Below are positions 33,632 to 42,840 of a DNA stretch of 64,000 nucleotides, piece after piece (the stretch's first letter is position 1; every line of letters begins with the position of its first letter). The DNA comes from an uncultured bacterium (GTDB lineage: Bacteria > Elusimicrobiota > Elusimicrobia > Elusimicrobiales > Elusimicrobiaceae): NCBI GenBank assembly GCA_949294095.1, contig CASFFZ010000001.1, positions 1 to 64,000 of the forward strand. The letters run 5' to 3'. The translations under genes and the position numbers were made by a program. The notes beneath the pieces were generated by a model. It did not search any database. It saw nothing but the letters and a program-made list of their open reading frames with translations, and was not told the DNA's origin.

Positions 33632-36443
33632 GGACTTGTTCCTCTTCCTCTACTTTAATTCCCTCTTTTTCCAGCACGTCCGCACACCGGGCGCACAAAT
33701 CCGCATGGCCGGGCACGGAACCCACTTCGCGTTTCCACTGCCAGCAACGGGCGCATTTTTGGCCGGCGGCGTGCTCCGCCGTTACTTCCAATTCTTCTTT
33801 TCCGTCCGCAATTTCCACTTCGGACACGATGGCAATTTCCGGCCACAGGGCTTTTGTATCTTCTAAAAACGCCTTCATTTCCGGATTGGAAGTTTTAAAA
33901 GTTACCTTAGCTTCCAGCGAAGAACCAATTACCCCTTTCTGGCGGGTTTCTTCCAACACCTTCTGCACGGTTTCGCGCACACGGCGGATTTTGTTCCACT
34001 TTTCTTCCAGTTTCACGTCCGGAATCATGGAAGCGTTGGCCGGCATGTTGGAAAGGAAAATGCTCTGCGGCAAGTCGCGCCCCAAGGCGGTTTTGCGCAG
34101 TTCCTGCCAGGCTTCTTCGGCGGTGAACGAAAGCACCGGCGCCATGAGCTGCAGCAGCGTAACGGCAATTTCGGCCAGAGCCGTCTGGGCGCTGCGGCGC
34201 GCCGCAGACGAAGCCCCCAGCGTGTACAGGCGGTCTTTGGAAGCGTCCAGCATAAACGAAGACAGATCCAAAATACAAAAATCCGTAATCGCGCGGATGG
34301 CGCGGCGGAAGTTAAACTCGCTGTAGCCGGCATGCACTTCCTGGATTAACTCGTTCAGCCGGCCCAGCATATATTGATCCATCTCCGCCAATTCTTTGGC
34401 GGGCACGCGGTGCAGGGCCGGGTCATAATCGGACAGGTTGCCCAAGGCATAGCGCACCGTGTTGCGGATTTTGCGGTAGGTGTCCACCGGGCCGCCTAAA
34501 ATCTCGTCGGAAATGCGCACGTCGCCCTGATAGTCGGAGAAGGCCACCCACAGGCGCAAAATGTCAGCGCCGTATTTGTTGATGACGTCCTCGGGGTCTA
34601 CGCTGTTGCCCAGCGATTTGTGCATCGGGCGGCCTTGCTGATCCAGCACCATGCCGTGCGTTAAAATCGTTTTGAAAGGCGCCGTTCCTTCCAATGTGAA
34701 GGAAGGAATATACGAACTTTGGAACCAGCCGCGGTGCTGGTCGGAGCCTTCGGAATAGACGTCCGCCGGGAAGGACATGCCGCGGTCTTTCACCACGGCC
34801 GCCCACGATACGCCCGAATCCAGCCATACGTCCAAGATGTCGGTTTCTTTGCGAAATTCCCCGCATCCGCATTCACAGTGATATCCTTGCGGCATCAGTT
34901 TTTCCACCGGGTCAATAAACCAAAAATCAGAGCCTTCTTTCATCGCGCGTTCTTTAATAAATGCAAACAGCTCGTGGTTTACCTGCGGCTTGCCGCATTT
35001 TTTGCAGTACAGCACCGTTACCGGGGTGCCCCAAAAGCGCTGGCGCGAAAGACACCAATCCGGCCGCAGCGCAATCATGGAGCGCATCCGCTCTTCGCCG
35101 CCGGCGGGATAGAATTTGACGTTGGACAGATTATCCATTAATTTCTGGCGCAGGCCGTCTTTGTCAATGCTCATAAACCACTGTTCCGTGGCGCGGAAAA
35201 TAATGGGGTTGTGGCAGCGCCAGCAATGCGGGTAGCTGTGGGTGATTTCCTGCTCTTTAATAAGCGCTCCCAGTTCGTCTAGCTTTTTCACCATCAGCGG
35301 GTTGGCGTCAAACACGTGCATGCCTTCAAACACGCCCGCGTCTTTGGTGTAGCAGCCTTTTTCGTCCACGGGGCAGAAGGTTTCCAAGCCCCATTGTTTG
35401 CCGGCGCGGAAGTCGTCCTCGCCGTGGCCGGGCGCGATGTGCACGATACCCACCCCGGCGTCCATCGTTACAAAGTCCGTCCAGATGACGGGGTTTTCTT
35501 TATGCGTCAGCGGATGATAGTATTTTAATCCCACCAAGTCCGCTCCGGCCACTTTGCCGGCTTGCGTGCAATCCAACCCGGTATTTTTCAAAAATTCTTC
35601 GGCCAATTTTTCGGCCACAATGTAGTATTCGCCGGTTTTTTCGTCTTTTAAAACGGCGTAATCTTCGGTATTGGACACGGCGGCCGCCATGTTGGAAGGG
35701 ATCGTCCACGGGGTGGTCGTCCAGACCGCCAGGCTGACGGGTTTGGTGTAATCCAAATCGCCAAAGATTTCTTTTTTGGGATCTACCAATTTAAAACGCA
35801 AATAAATGGAAGAAGATTTAACGTCTTTGTATTCCGTTTCGGCGTCGGCCAAGGCCGTTTCGCAGTGGGAACACCACGTAATGGTTTTTTGCCCTTTATA
35901 CACGTAGCCTTTTTCGATCAAATCCAAAAATACGCCGATCGTAATGCCTTCGTAGCGAGGGGACATGGTAAGATACGGGTTGTCCCAATCGCCCTGCACG
36001 CCCAAGCGTTTAAAGCCTTGGCGCTGCAAATCAATAAATTTAGCGGCAAAGGCGCGGGCTTTTTTGCGGAAGGCCGGCACATCGGTGATGTGCTTTTTGT
36101 CTTGTTTCAATTCTTTTAAAAGCGCCTGTTCAATGGGCAGGCCATGGCAGTCCCACCCCGGGACGTAGGGCGTATAATACCCCGTCATTGCGCGGCTTTT
36201 AATAATAATATCCTTAATGGTTTTATCCAGAGCGTGCCCGATGTGAATTTTCCCGTTGGCATAGGGCGGGCCGTCGTGCAAAACAAAATGTTTGCCGGCT
36301 TCGTTCTTTTTAAGCATTGCTTCATAGAGATGGATGGACTGCCAGAACTCCAAGATTTTGGGTTCTTTCTGCGCAAGACCTGCGCGCATCGGGAAATCCG
36401 TTTTGGGCAGCAAAACGGTATGGGAATACTTATTTTTTGCCAT
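33624..36443 (-). CDS. ileS: Isoleucyl-tRNA synthetase
   Basis: 939-aa class Ia synthetase. The HIGH motif is IHIGHALDK (about residue 66), and the KMSKS loop reads PMHKSLGNS, where His replaces the first Ser. The editing domain (CP1) lies between about 190 and 380. The C-terminal zinc site is CARCWQWKRE...CARCADVL. The central zinc-knuckle-like region CKKCGKP...CECGCGEF is also present. GGAGTGAAC precedes the ATG. It heads the operon ileS-lspA-lipoprotein-ATPase-queF-PrcB-like. No T-box is seen in the short upstream region. Confidence 0.97.
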   Translation of the reverse strand: MAKNKYSHTVLLPKTDFPMRAGLAQKEPKILEFWQSIHLYEAMLKKNEAGKHFVLHDGPPYANGKIHIGHALDKTIKDIIIKSRAMTGYYTPYVPGWDCHGLPIEQALLKELKQDKKHITDVPAFRKKARAFAAKFIDLQRQGFKRLGVQGDWDNPYLTMSPRYEGITIGVFLDLIEKGYVYKGQKTITWCSHCETALADAETEYKDVKSSSIYLRFKLVDPKKEIFGDLDYTKPVSLAVWTTTPWTIPSNMAAAVSNTEDYAVLKDEKTGEYYIVAEKLAEEFLKNTGLDCTQAGKVAGADLVGLKYYHPLTHKENPVIWTDFVTMDAGVGIVHIAPGHGEDDFRAGKQWGLETFCPVDEKGCYTKDAGVFEGMHVFDANPLMVKKLDELGALIKEQEITHSYPHCWRCHNPIIFRATEQWFMSIDKDGLRQKLMDNLSNVKFYPAGGEERMRSMIALRPDWCLSRQRFWGTPVTVLYCKKCGKPQVNHELFAFIKERAMKEGSDFWFIDPVEKLMPQGYHCECGCGEFRKETDILDVWLDSGVSWAAVVKDRGMSFPADVYSEGSDQHRGWFQSSYIPSFTLEGTAPFKTILTHGMVLDQQGRPMHKSLGNSVDPEDVINKYGADILRLWVAFSDYQGDVRISDEILGGPVDTYRKIRNTVRYALGNLSDYDPALHRVPAKELAEMDQYMLGRLNELIQEVHAGYSEFNFRRAIRAITDFCILDLSSFMLDASKDRLYTLGASSAARRSAQTALAEIAVTLLQLMAPVLSFTAEEAWQELRKTALGRDLPQSIFLSNMPANASMIPDVKLEEKWNKIRRVRETVQKVLEETRQKGVIGSSLEAKVTFKTSNPEMKAFLEDTKALWPEIAIVSEVEIADGKEELEVTAEHAAGQKCARCWQWKREVGSVPGHADLCARCADVLEKEGIKVEEEEQVRA

Positions 36444-36596
36444 GATAGTCGTTCACTCCGTATATATTAAGGATATTTACATTATAGAAAATTTAAGGGC
36501 TTTTTTCGCGCGGGAGCCCGGGCTTATGCCCCCCTTTCGCAAATACGCCGGCAAAAGCGGCTCAAGCGCGGCATCCCTTCCGTCCGGCGGGAAAGG

Positions 36597-36977
36597 TTAT
36601 TTTTCGCCGGTCTGTTTGCGCAGGTAGTCGTGCAGTTTTTCCAGAGTTTCGCGGCTGACGGCGTGCTCCATTTTGCAGGCGTCCATATCGGCAATTTTGG
36701 GGCTCACACCGATGACCTGGGTAAGAAAGCGGCTTAAAATGGCGTGGCGTTTTTTTACGTCTTCGGCGGCGCGGCGGCCTTTTACGGTCAGTTCAATGCC
36801 GCTGTAGGGCTGGTGGCGCACGTATCCCCCTTGCGCCAGCGCTTTCATGGCCCCGGTTACGCTGGGCGTTTTGACGCCCAACATATCGCGGATATCACTC
36901 ACCCGGGCCACGCCTTCGCTGTTGGCGCACAGCGAAACGGCTTCCAAATAGTCTTCCATATTGGGGGATAATTTCAT
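36597..36977 (-). CDS. DtxR/MntR-family metal-dependent repressor
   Basis: ATG at 36977 follows GAGGAGCAAGAT and gives 126 aa: a winged helix-turn-helix (about 1-70) and a dimerisation domain, without the C-terminal SH3 domain of DtxR. Metal-ligand positions are D9, E12, H78, C101, E104 and H105. The Asp at 9 is as in MntR while the Cys at 101 is as in DtxR, so the choice between Mn and Fe cannot be made by eye. It is divergent from gdhA. No transporter gene is adjacent. The protein may also bind in the shared 130-bp promoter region, but no clear operator palindrome stands out. Confidence 0.88.
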   Translation of the reverse strand: MKLSPNMEDYLEAVSLCANSEGVARVSDIRDMLGVKTPSVTGAMKALAQGGYVRHQPYSGIELTVKGRRAAEDVKKRHAILSRFLTQVIGVSPKIADMDACKMEHAVSRETLEKLHDYLRKQTGEK

Positions 36978-37048
36978 ATCTTGCTCCTCAGGCCCCGGGG
37001 GCGGTTTATGTGTGTATATCTTATCATATTTCATACCGAAAATCCCCC

Positions 37049-37077
37049 TTGCTTTCCCCCAAAGATATGTTTATAAT
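37049..37077 (+). promoter_or_regulatory. gdhA promoter
   Basis: TTGCTT (37049-37054) and consensus TATAAT (37072-37077) are 17 bp apart, predicting a start near 37084. AAAGGAGAGG then lies just before the ATG. Confidence 0.6.
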
Positions 37078-37106
37078 GGGGGTAGCAATACCCAAAAGGA
37101 GAGGCT

Positions 37107-38456
37107 ATGGATACCAATACTTACACCGAGCAGTTCCTGGCGGCACTAACCAAAAGAGACCCCGCCCAAAAAGTTTTTCATCAGGCCGTATTTGAAGTCG
37201 TCAGCACGTTAAAACCCGTGCTGGAGCAAAAACCAATCTATATAAAAGAACGTATTTTGGAACGCATTGTGGAACCGGAACGCACCATTATCTTCCGCGT
37301 GCCGTGGCAGGATGACAAAGGCGAAATTCACGTCAACCGCGGGTTCCGCGTGCAATACAACAGCGCTTTGGGGCCCTACAAAGGCGGTATGCGCTTTCAC
37401 GAAACGGTTACGCAGGACGTACTAAAATTTTTAGGTTTTGAACAAGTATTTAAAAACAGTTTAACCACCCTTCCCTTGGGCGGCGGCAAAGGCGGCAGCG
37501 ATTTTGACACGCGCGGCAAGTCCGACAGTGAAGTCATGCGTTTTTGCCATTCGTTTATCAACGAACTGTACCACCACATCGGCTACCATACCGACATCCC
37601 CGCCGGGGACTTAGGCTGCGGGGCGCGCGAAATCGGGTACATGTTCGGGCAGTACAAAAAGCTGACCAACGATTTTACCGGCGCATTCACCGGCAAAAAG
37701 CCCAACTGGGGCGGCAGCTTGCTGCGGCCGGAAGCCACCGGCTACGGCGTGGCGTATTTTGCGCAGAATATGCTGGCCACCAAAGGCGACAGCCTGCAGC
37801 ACAAAACGTGCATCGTGTCCGGTACGGGAAACGTGGGCATTTACGCCATTGAAAAATTGACCCAGCTGGGAGGGAAAGTGGTCGGATTTATGGACTACGA
37901 CGGCAGCATTTACGACGAAAACGGCGTGGACGCCGAAAAGTTGGCTTTTCTGAAAGATTTGGTCTTCGTCCGCCGCGGCAGTTTAAAAGAGTACGACAAA
38001 AAATTCAAAGGTGCGCATTTCCGCCCCGGCACTAAAACGTGGGACATTCCGTGCGACGTGGCCTGCCCCACCGCCTGCGAAAACGAACTGCACACCGAAG
38101 ACGCAAAACTGCTTTTGAAAAACGGCTGCAAATGCATTTGCGAAGGTTCCAATATGCCCTGCACACCGGGCGCGATTGAAGCCTTCCAAAAGGCGGGCAT
38201 TTTGTATTCGCCCGGCAAAGCCTCCAACGCGGGCGGCGTGGCCGTATCGGGCCTGGAGATGACGCAAAACAGCATGCGCGTATATTGGACGCGCGAAGAA
38301 GTAGACCAATACCTCCAGCGCATTATGAACAACATCCACCACAGCTGTCTTTCCGCCGCCGAAGAATACGGCATGAAAGGCAATTATATGGCGGGGGCCA
38401 ACATCGCCGGTTTTATAAAAGTGGCCGACGCGATGATAGACCAAGGGCTCGTGTAA
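37107..38456 (+). CDS. gdhA: NADP-type glutamate dehydrogenase
   Basis: 449 aa, the size of hexameric bacterial GDH, which interconverts 2-oxoglutarate plus ammonia and glutamate. Motifs: GPYKGGMRFH, the catalytic-Lys region LPLGGGKGGSDFD, DIPAGDLGCGAREIGYM, and the Rossmann segment SGTGNVGIYAIEKL. The length and KGGSDFDPRGKS-like sequence favour the NADPH-linked assimilatory type. It has a strong promoter and ribosome-binding site, is single-gene and ends at a strong terminator, so it is probably highly expressed. Confidence 0.95.
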   Translation: MDTNTYTEQFLAALTKRDPAQKVFHQAVFEVVSTLKPVLEQKPIYIKERILERIVEPERTIIFRVPWQDDKGEIHVNRGFRVQYNSALGPYKGGMRFHETVTQDVLKFLGFEQVFKNSLTTLPLGGGKGGSDFDTRGKSDSEVMRFCHSFINELYHHIGYHTDIPAGDLGCGAREIGYMFGQYKKLTNDFTGAFTGKKPNWGGSLLRPEATGYGVAYFAQNMLATKGDSLQHKTCIVSGTGNVGIYAIEKLTQLGGKVVGFMDYDGSIYDENGVDAEKLAFLKDLVFVRRGSLKEYDKKFKGAHFRPGTKTWDIPCDVACPTACENELHTEDAKLLLKNGCKCICEGSNMPCTPGAIEAFQKAGILYSPGKASNAGGVAVSGLEMTQNSMRVYWTREEVDQYLQRIMNNIHHSCLSAAEEYGMKGNYMAGANIAGFIKVADAMIDQGLV

Positions 38457-38475
38457 GCGTTCCTTTAAATAAAAA

Positions 38476-38505
38476 ACGGAGAGGATTTTTCCCTCTCCGT
38501 TTTTT
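38476..38505. terminator. Bidirectional terminator between gdhA and the symporter gene
   Basis: ACGGAGAGG (38476-38484) pairs with CCTCTCCGT (38492-38500), with A6 before and T6 after. It serves both converging genes. Confidence 0.9.
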
Positions 38506-38519
38506 ATTTGTTAAACTCT

Positions 38520-39770
38520 TTATCCAATGCGTATGCCCTGCGGGTTGCCCGGCGAGGGCGGCATTTTGGGGGCCGCCTGCGGCGCCCGGTGGGAATAAAT
38601 TTTATCCACAATTACCGAAATAGCGCCATCCCCCGTTACGTTGCAGGCCGTGCCAAACGAGTCCATCGCGATATAGAGCGCAATCATCAGCCCCAGCTCC
38701 GCCTCGGAAAAGCCCAGCATGCTTTGCAAAATGCCCAGCGCCGCCATAATGGCGCCGCCCGGCACCCCCGGCGCAGCCACCATGGTTATTCCCAGCATGC
38801 AAATAAATCCGGCAAACCGGGCAAACGGCATGGGAGTCCCGCTCATAAACAAAATAGCCAGCGCGCAGGCCACAATTTTCATGGTGCTTCCGGACAAGTG
38901 AATCGTTGCACACAGCGGCACCACAAAGCCGGCCACTTCTTCTCGCACGCCCAATTTGACGGTTTGCTTGAGGGTGACGGGAATCGTCGCCGCGGAGGAC
39001 TGCGTGCCCAAGGCCGTCATATACGCTACCGACATCGTTTTTAACATGGCAAACGGATTTTTCCCCGCCGCCGCGCCGGCCGCCGCAAACTGCAAGAAAA
39101 GCATCACCGCCGTAATGGCAAAAATCAACACGATGATTTTGGCAAATACGCCCAGCACCGCCACCACCTGGCCGGAAACCGTCATATTTAAAAAAATGCC
39201 AAAAATGTAGTACGGAAGCAGCGGAATAATCACCCGCGCGATGACGCGGTCAATAATATCGCGAAAATCCCACATAATGCCTTTTAAACGGCTGCCCTGT
39301 ATGACCGCCATCCCCAGCCCCAGCGTAAACGCCAGCACCAAGGCGCTCATCACGTCCATCACGGGGGGCATGGCCACCGTAAAATACGGCTTTAACTCCG
39401 CCGCAGCCGCAAACTGCGCCGTTTGGGAAGACGTTTCCAACAAATACGGAAACACCGCTTCCGACACACCGTAACTAAAAAAGCCCGACGCCAGCGTAAA
39501 CCCATACGCCAACACCGTGGTAATCAGCAACAGCCGGCCCGCGCTGCGCCCCAACTCCGCAATGCCGGGCGCCACCAGGCCCACAATCAATAACGGGATG
39601 ATAAATCCCAAAAAATTCCCGAACAACCCGTTAAACGTAAGGGCGACGCGCACCAGCCAGTCCGGGAAAAACAGGCCGCACCCGATCCCAAGCGCAATTG
39701 CACAGATTACCCCCGGCAGCAGCCCCCATTTTAATTTCAAATGCAGTTTTCTTTTTCTCAGTTTCATCAT
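38520..39770 (-). CDS. Dicarboxylate/amino acid:cation symporter (DAACS family)
   Basis: ATG at 39770 (MMKLRKRK) with AAAAGG upstream gives 416 aa. About eight membrane helices and two re-entrant loops are seen. The family loops are visible: the Ser-rich GTQSSAATIP (hairpin 1), GVPGGAIMAALGIL (hairpin 2) and the substrate/Na-site helix MDSFGTACNVTGDG. Such carriers take up glutamate, aspartate, serine or C4-dicarboxylates with Na+ or H+. The substrate is not decidable here. It is convergent with gdhA, so glutamate is an attractive but unproven guess. Confidence 0.88.
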   Translation of the reverse strand: MMKLRKRKLHLKLKWGLLPGVICAIALGIGCGLFFPDWLVRVALTFNGLFGNFLGFIIPLLIVGLVAPGIAELGRSAGRLLLITTVLAYGFTLASGFFSYGVSEAVFPYLLETSSQTAQFAAAAELKPYFTVAMPPVMDVMSALVLAFTLGLGMAVIQGSRLKGIMWDFRDIIDRVIARVIIPLLPYYIFGIFLNMTVSGQVVAVLGVFAKIIVLIFAITAVMLFLQFAAAGAAAGKNPFAMLKTMSVAYMTALGTQSSAATIPVTLKQTVKLGVREEVAGFVVPLCATIHLSGSTMKIVACALAILFMSGTPMPFARFAGFICMLGITMVAAPGVPGGAIMAALGILQSMLGFSEAELGLMIALYIAMDSFGTACNVTGDGAISVIVDKIYSHRAPQAAPKMPPSPGNPQGIRIG

Positions 39771-39851
39771 ATACCTTTTCGGGTCAACTGTTTTATTATA
39801 CGAAACCTGACGAGGATTTGTTATAATAAATATCATTTTCAAGGAAGATCT

Positions 39852-41204
39852 ATGCATAAAATATTAGGGTGTATTTTATGTCTCTTGTGCGCTAGCGCGG
39901 CAGCGGGGCTGTCTTTTTCCTCTCAAACCGCCTTAGCCGGCAATGCCGGCACCGCTGAACGTTCTTTTACCTTGCAGCAATATATTGCCCGCTACCTGGC
40001 CACCTCTCCCCAGCTGCAAGTTGAAACGAACAAGCTCTCCATGACATACAATGATTACAAAAACGCTTTTACAAGCGCGTTTCTGCCGTCGTTTTCCCTC
40101 AGCGTAACCGCCTCGGAACAGTGGGGGCGGGATTATTATTTTTCTTCGTGGGAAGATGTCCAGCACGGGGATTCTTTCGGCCAAGCGCAGGGTTCGTGGA
40201 ATGTATTTAACAGCGGCAAAGATGTGCTGAATTACAAAATAGAATCCCTGGATTGGCAAGTGGCAAAAATTAATTACGATTCCGCCGTCCAGCAATATGT
40301 ATTGGAAGCCGCGCAAACCTATTACAATTTGTTGTTAAGCCAAAAACTTCTGCAGGTGTATCAGGAAGATTTGGACGTGGCCTTCCGCCAATACAAACAA
40401 GATAAAATTTTATACGAAAACGGCTTAAAAACCCGCTCCGATTTGCTCTCCAGCGAAACCAACTGGCGCAGCAGCCAGCTTGCCCTGTTTTCGGCGCAGA
40501 ATGATTATGCAAACGCCCTTAAAAATTTCAACATAGCCATCAACCGCCCGGTGGAAGCGCCGGCCCAATTGGATGAAAATATCTCCCAAGATTTGCCCCC
40601 TCTTCCCCCCTTGGATCAAGACCTTACCACCGCCATCGCGCACCGCTACGACGCCCGAACCCGCCGCTTGAGCCTCAAGCAAAGCGACATTACCCAAACG
40701 CTGGGCAACCTCAACACGCTTCCCTCCGTATTTGTGGATTTGTTCGCCAACACCGGCCGCAGCTTTTCCGCCCACGAAAAGTGGGATTATAACTACGGCG
40801 TTTCGGCGGGCATTTCGTTTGACATCGGTTTTCTGTATTTTAATAAATACCGCGAACGTAAAAACGTCCGGCTGACCAACCAAAACGCCCATCTGGAATA
40901 CGAGCAGTTTTTGCGCTCGTTGCGCGACGACGTGGTGGAAACGCGCAATACGCTTGCCCTCAAAATGCGCTCGCTGGAAATCTCCAAACTGCGCCTGCAG
41001 ACGGCCACCGAAAAATTTGACGCCACCCAACTGAAATACAAAAACGGGCTGATGGGAGCCACCGACCTGACGGTGGCCCGCCAAGAATTAATTTCCGCAC
41101 AGGTGGATTACGCCACCTTGCTTTCCGAGCTGACGCTCTCCCGCCTGCGCTACCAGTACGCCTTGGGAGAACAGCTTTATGATTACAAACCGGAGGGGTT
41201 ATGA
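39852..41204 (+). CDS. TolC-family outer-membrane efflux protein
   Basis: ATG at 39852 after AAGGAAGATCT gives 450 aa. A signal peptide (about 1-28) is followed by two OEP repeats with long heptad-rich helices typical of TolC channels (about 40-240 and 255-445). Family features such as YENGLKTRSDLLSSE and its second-half copy YKNGLMGATDLTVARQE are visible. It is the first gene of an operon with a periplasmic adaptor, an ATPase and a permease, so the cluster encodes a complete tripartite ABC exporter. Confidence 0.9.
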   Translation: MHKILGCILCLLCASAAAGLSFSSQTALAGNAGTAERSFTLQQYIARYLATSPQLQVETNKLSMTYNDYKNAFTSAFLPSFSLSVTASEQWGRDYYFSSWEDVQHGDSFGQAQGSWNVFNSGKDVLNYKIESLDWQVAKINYDSAVQQYVLEAAQTYYNLLLSQKLLQVYQEDLDVAFRQYKQDKILYENGLKTRSDLLSSETNWRSSQLALFSAQNDYANALKNFNIAINRPVEAPAQLDENISQDLPPLPPLDQDLTTAIAHRYDARTRRLSLKQSDITQTLGNLNTLPSVFVDLFANTGRSFSAHEKWDYNYGVSAGISFDIGFLYFNKYRERKNVRLTNQNAHLEYEQFLRSLRDDVVETRNTLALKMRSLEISKLRLQTATEKFDATQLKYKNGLMGATDLTVARQELISAQVDYATLLSELTLSRLRYQYALGEQLYDYKPEGL

Positions 41205-42184
41205 TTAAAAAAATGTTAAAACGCATCTGGAAACCGATTTTGTTTTTACTGCTGGCGGCAGCCGTAGTGGCTGGCGGGTGGATGTGGGGCGTAAAGCCTT
41301 TGATTGCAAAACTCAAAGGGGATGTGATTATGCCGGAAGACATCGTATCCGTTAAAAAAGGGTCGGTGGAAATCTTTCTTAAAAGCCAAGGAACGGTCAT
41401 GGCCAAGCAAGATATCAAAGTAACTTCCAAACCCAGCGGCATTCTGCAAGCCGTATACGTAAAAGAAGGCGATCAGGTAAAAAAAGGGCAGAAATTAGGC
41501 CTTATTAAGCCCGGGAGAAACGAATTTGAAGACTTTAAACCCGTGCCCATTTATGCACCGGCGGCCGGCACCGTGGTCAAGTGCCATGCCGATTCACGGG
41601 ATTATGACAAAGATCTGTCCGAGCGGGATTTATCGCTCCCCCGGCCGGGCACCTTTCTGGAAGGTTCTTACGACAATACCGAAAACGCCACCTGTTTTTT
41701 GCGCCTGGTCAATACGGATACGCTGGTCATTCCGCTGTATGTAAGCGAAACCCAAGTGCTGATGTTAAAGAAGGGCATGCCGGCCGAGGTGGAAGTCCTT
41801 TCGCTGGGGAAAAAGGCCCAACCGATGCAAGGCAAAATTACCCATATTTCCACCCAAATAGAGAAAACCGGCGACCGCTGGAGCGACAACAAAGGCTTTT
41901 TGGTGTTGGTGGAGCTCCCCCGCAACGGCCAAAACATTTTGCTGGGGGTAAACACTAATGTCACGGTTGTGCTGCAAAAAAAAGAAAACACCTTAACGAT
42001 TCCGGCCAACGCTCTTTTTGAAAAAGCCGGAAAAAGCTATGTGTTTAAATACCGGGGCAAAAATAAAGCCGACAAGACGGAAGTAACCACCGGGCTGGCA
42101 AGCGATACCACCGTAGAAATTACCAGCGGCCTGCAAGAAAACGAACAAATACTGATAGACCTGCCGTACGGAGAATCATGGTAA
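41201..42184 (+). CDS. MacA/HlyD-type periplasmic adaptor
   Basis: 327 aa with one N-terminal membrane helix (about 10-30). The lipoyl half-motif ILQAVYVKEGDQVKKGQKLG at about 79-98 is followed by a short or nearly absent coiled-coil hairpin, then beta-barrel and membrane-proximal domains ending GLQENEQILIDLPYGE. The short hairpin is notable, since MacA normally has long helices that reach TolC. The start overlaps the TolC-like gene by 4 nt, and the end overlaps the ATPase by 7 nt. Confidence 0.88.
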   Translation: MIKKMLKRIWKPILFLLLAAAVVAGGWMWGVKPLIAKLKGDVIMPEDIVSVKKGSVEIFLKSQGTVMAKQDIKVTSKPSGILQAVYVKEGDQVKKGQKLGLIKPGRNEFEDFKPVPIYAPAAGTVVKCHADSRDYDKDLSERDLSLPRPGTFLEGSYDNTENATCFLRLVNTDTLVIPLYVSETQVLMLKKGMPAEVEVLSLGKKAQPMQGKITHISTQIEKTGDRWSDNKGFLVLVELPRNGQNILLGVNTNVTVVLQKKENTLTIPANALFEKAGKSYVFKYRGKNKADKTEVTTGLASDTTVEITSGLQENEQILIDLPYGESW

Positions 42185-42840
42185 TTCATTGCGAACATCT
42201 GGTAAAAATTTATGAAACCACGCAATCTTTCCGCGCGTTGGATGATGTGTCGCTGGATATAGAAAAAGGGGATTTTGTTTCCATTATGGGCCCCAGCGGC
42301 TGCGGCAAAAGCACGCTGCTGAATATCTTGGGGTTATTGGATGAGCCGACCTCCGGCGAATATCTGTTAAACGGCGTCAAAACCGCTCATATGAAGGATT
42401 TTGTCCGTTCCCGGCTGCGCTGCAACAACATCGGGTTTGTTTTCCAGTCGTTTAATTTAATGCCCAAGCTTTCCGTCCTGCAGAACATCGCCCTTCCCAT
42501 GCGCTACAACAGCCTTATTCCCCGCAAGGAAATTTTGCCCCGCGCGCGCGAACTGCTGCGCCGGGTAGGCTTGGAGCAAAAGGCCGAAAACACCCCTTTG
42601 CAGCTTTCCGGCGGGCAATGCCAGCGTGTAGCTTGCGCGCGGGCCTTGGCCAACCGGCCGGAAATTATCTTGGCGGACGAACCCACCGGCAATTTGGATT
42701 CCAAATCCGGAGCGGAAATTTTGAATTTGCTGCAAGAGCTAAACCAAAACGGGCTGACCATTATTATGGTTACACACGACGAAAAAATTGCCGCCGGCGC
42801 CCGGAGCATCATCCGCATGAAGGACGGTAAAATCGTATGA
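42178..42840 (+). CDS. ABC transporter ATP-binding protein (MacB/LolD type)
   Basis: 220 aa. Walker A GPSGCGKST, Q-loop FVFQSFNLMPKLS, signature LSGGQCQRVACARAL, Walker B IILADEPTGNLD and the H-loop VTHD are all present. This is the MacB/LolD/FtsE type of nucleotide-binding domain, here a separate polypeptide rather than fused to the permease as in E. coli MacB. Overlaps with both neighbours indicate tight co-expression with the adaptor and permease. Confidence 0.93.
   Translation: MVIHCEHLVKIYETTQSFRALDDVSLDIEKGDFVSIMGPSGCGKSTLLNILGLLDEPTSGEYLLNGVKTAHMKDFVRSRLRCNNIGFVFQSFNLMPKLSVLQNIALPMRYNSLIPRKEILPRARELLRRVGLEQKAENTPLQLSGGQCQRVACARALANRPEIILADEPTGNLDSKSGAEILNLLQELNQNGLTIIMVTHDEKIAAGARSIIRMKDGKIV

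Noticed and set aside
36444-36596. T-box or other riboswitch upstream of ileS
   Set aside because: The gap has no T-box consensus (TGGNACCGCG-like) and no specifier hairpin that I can see.
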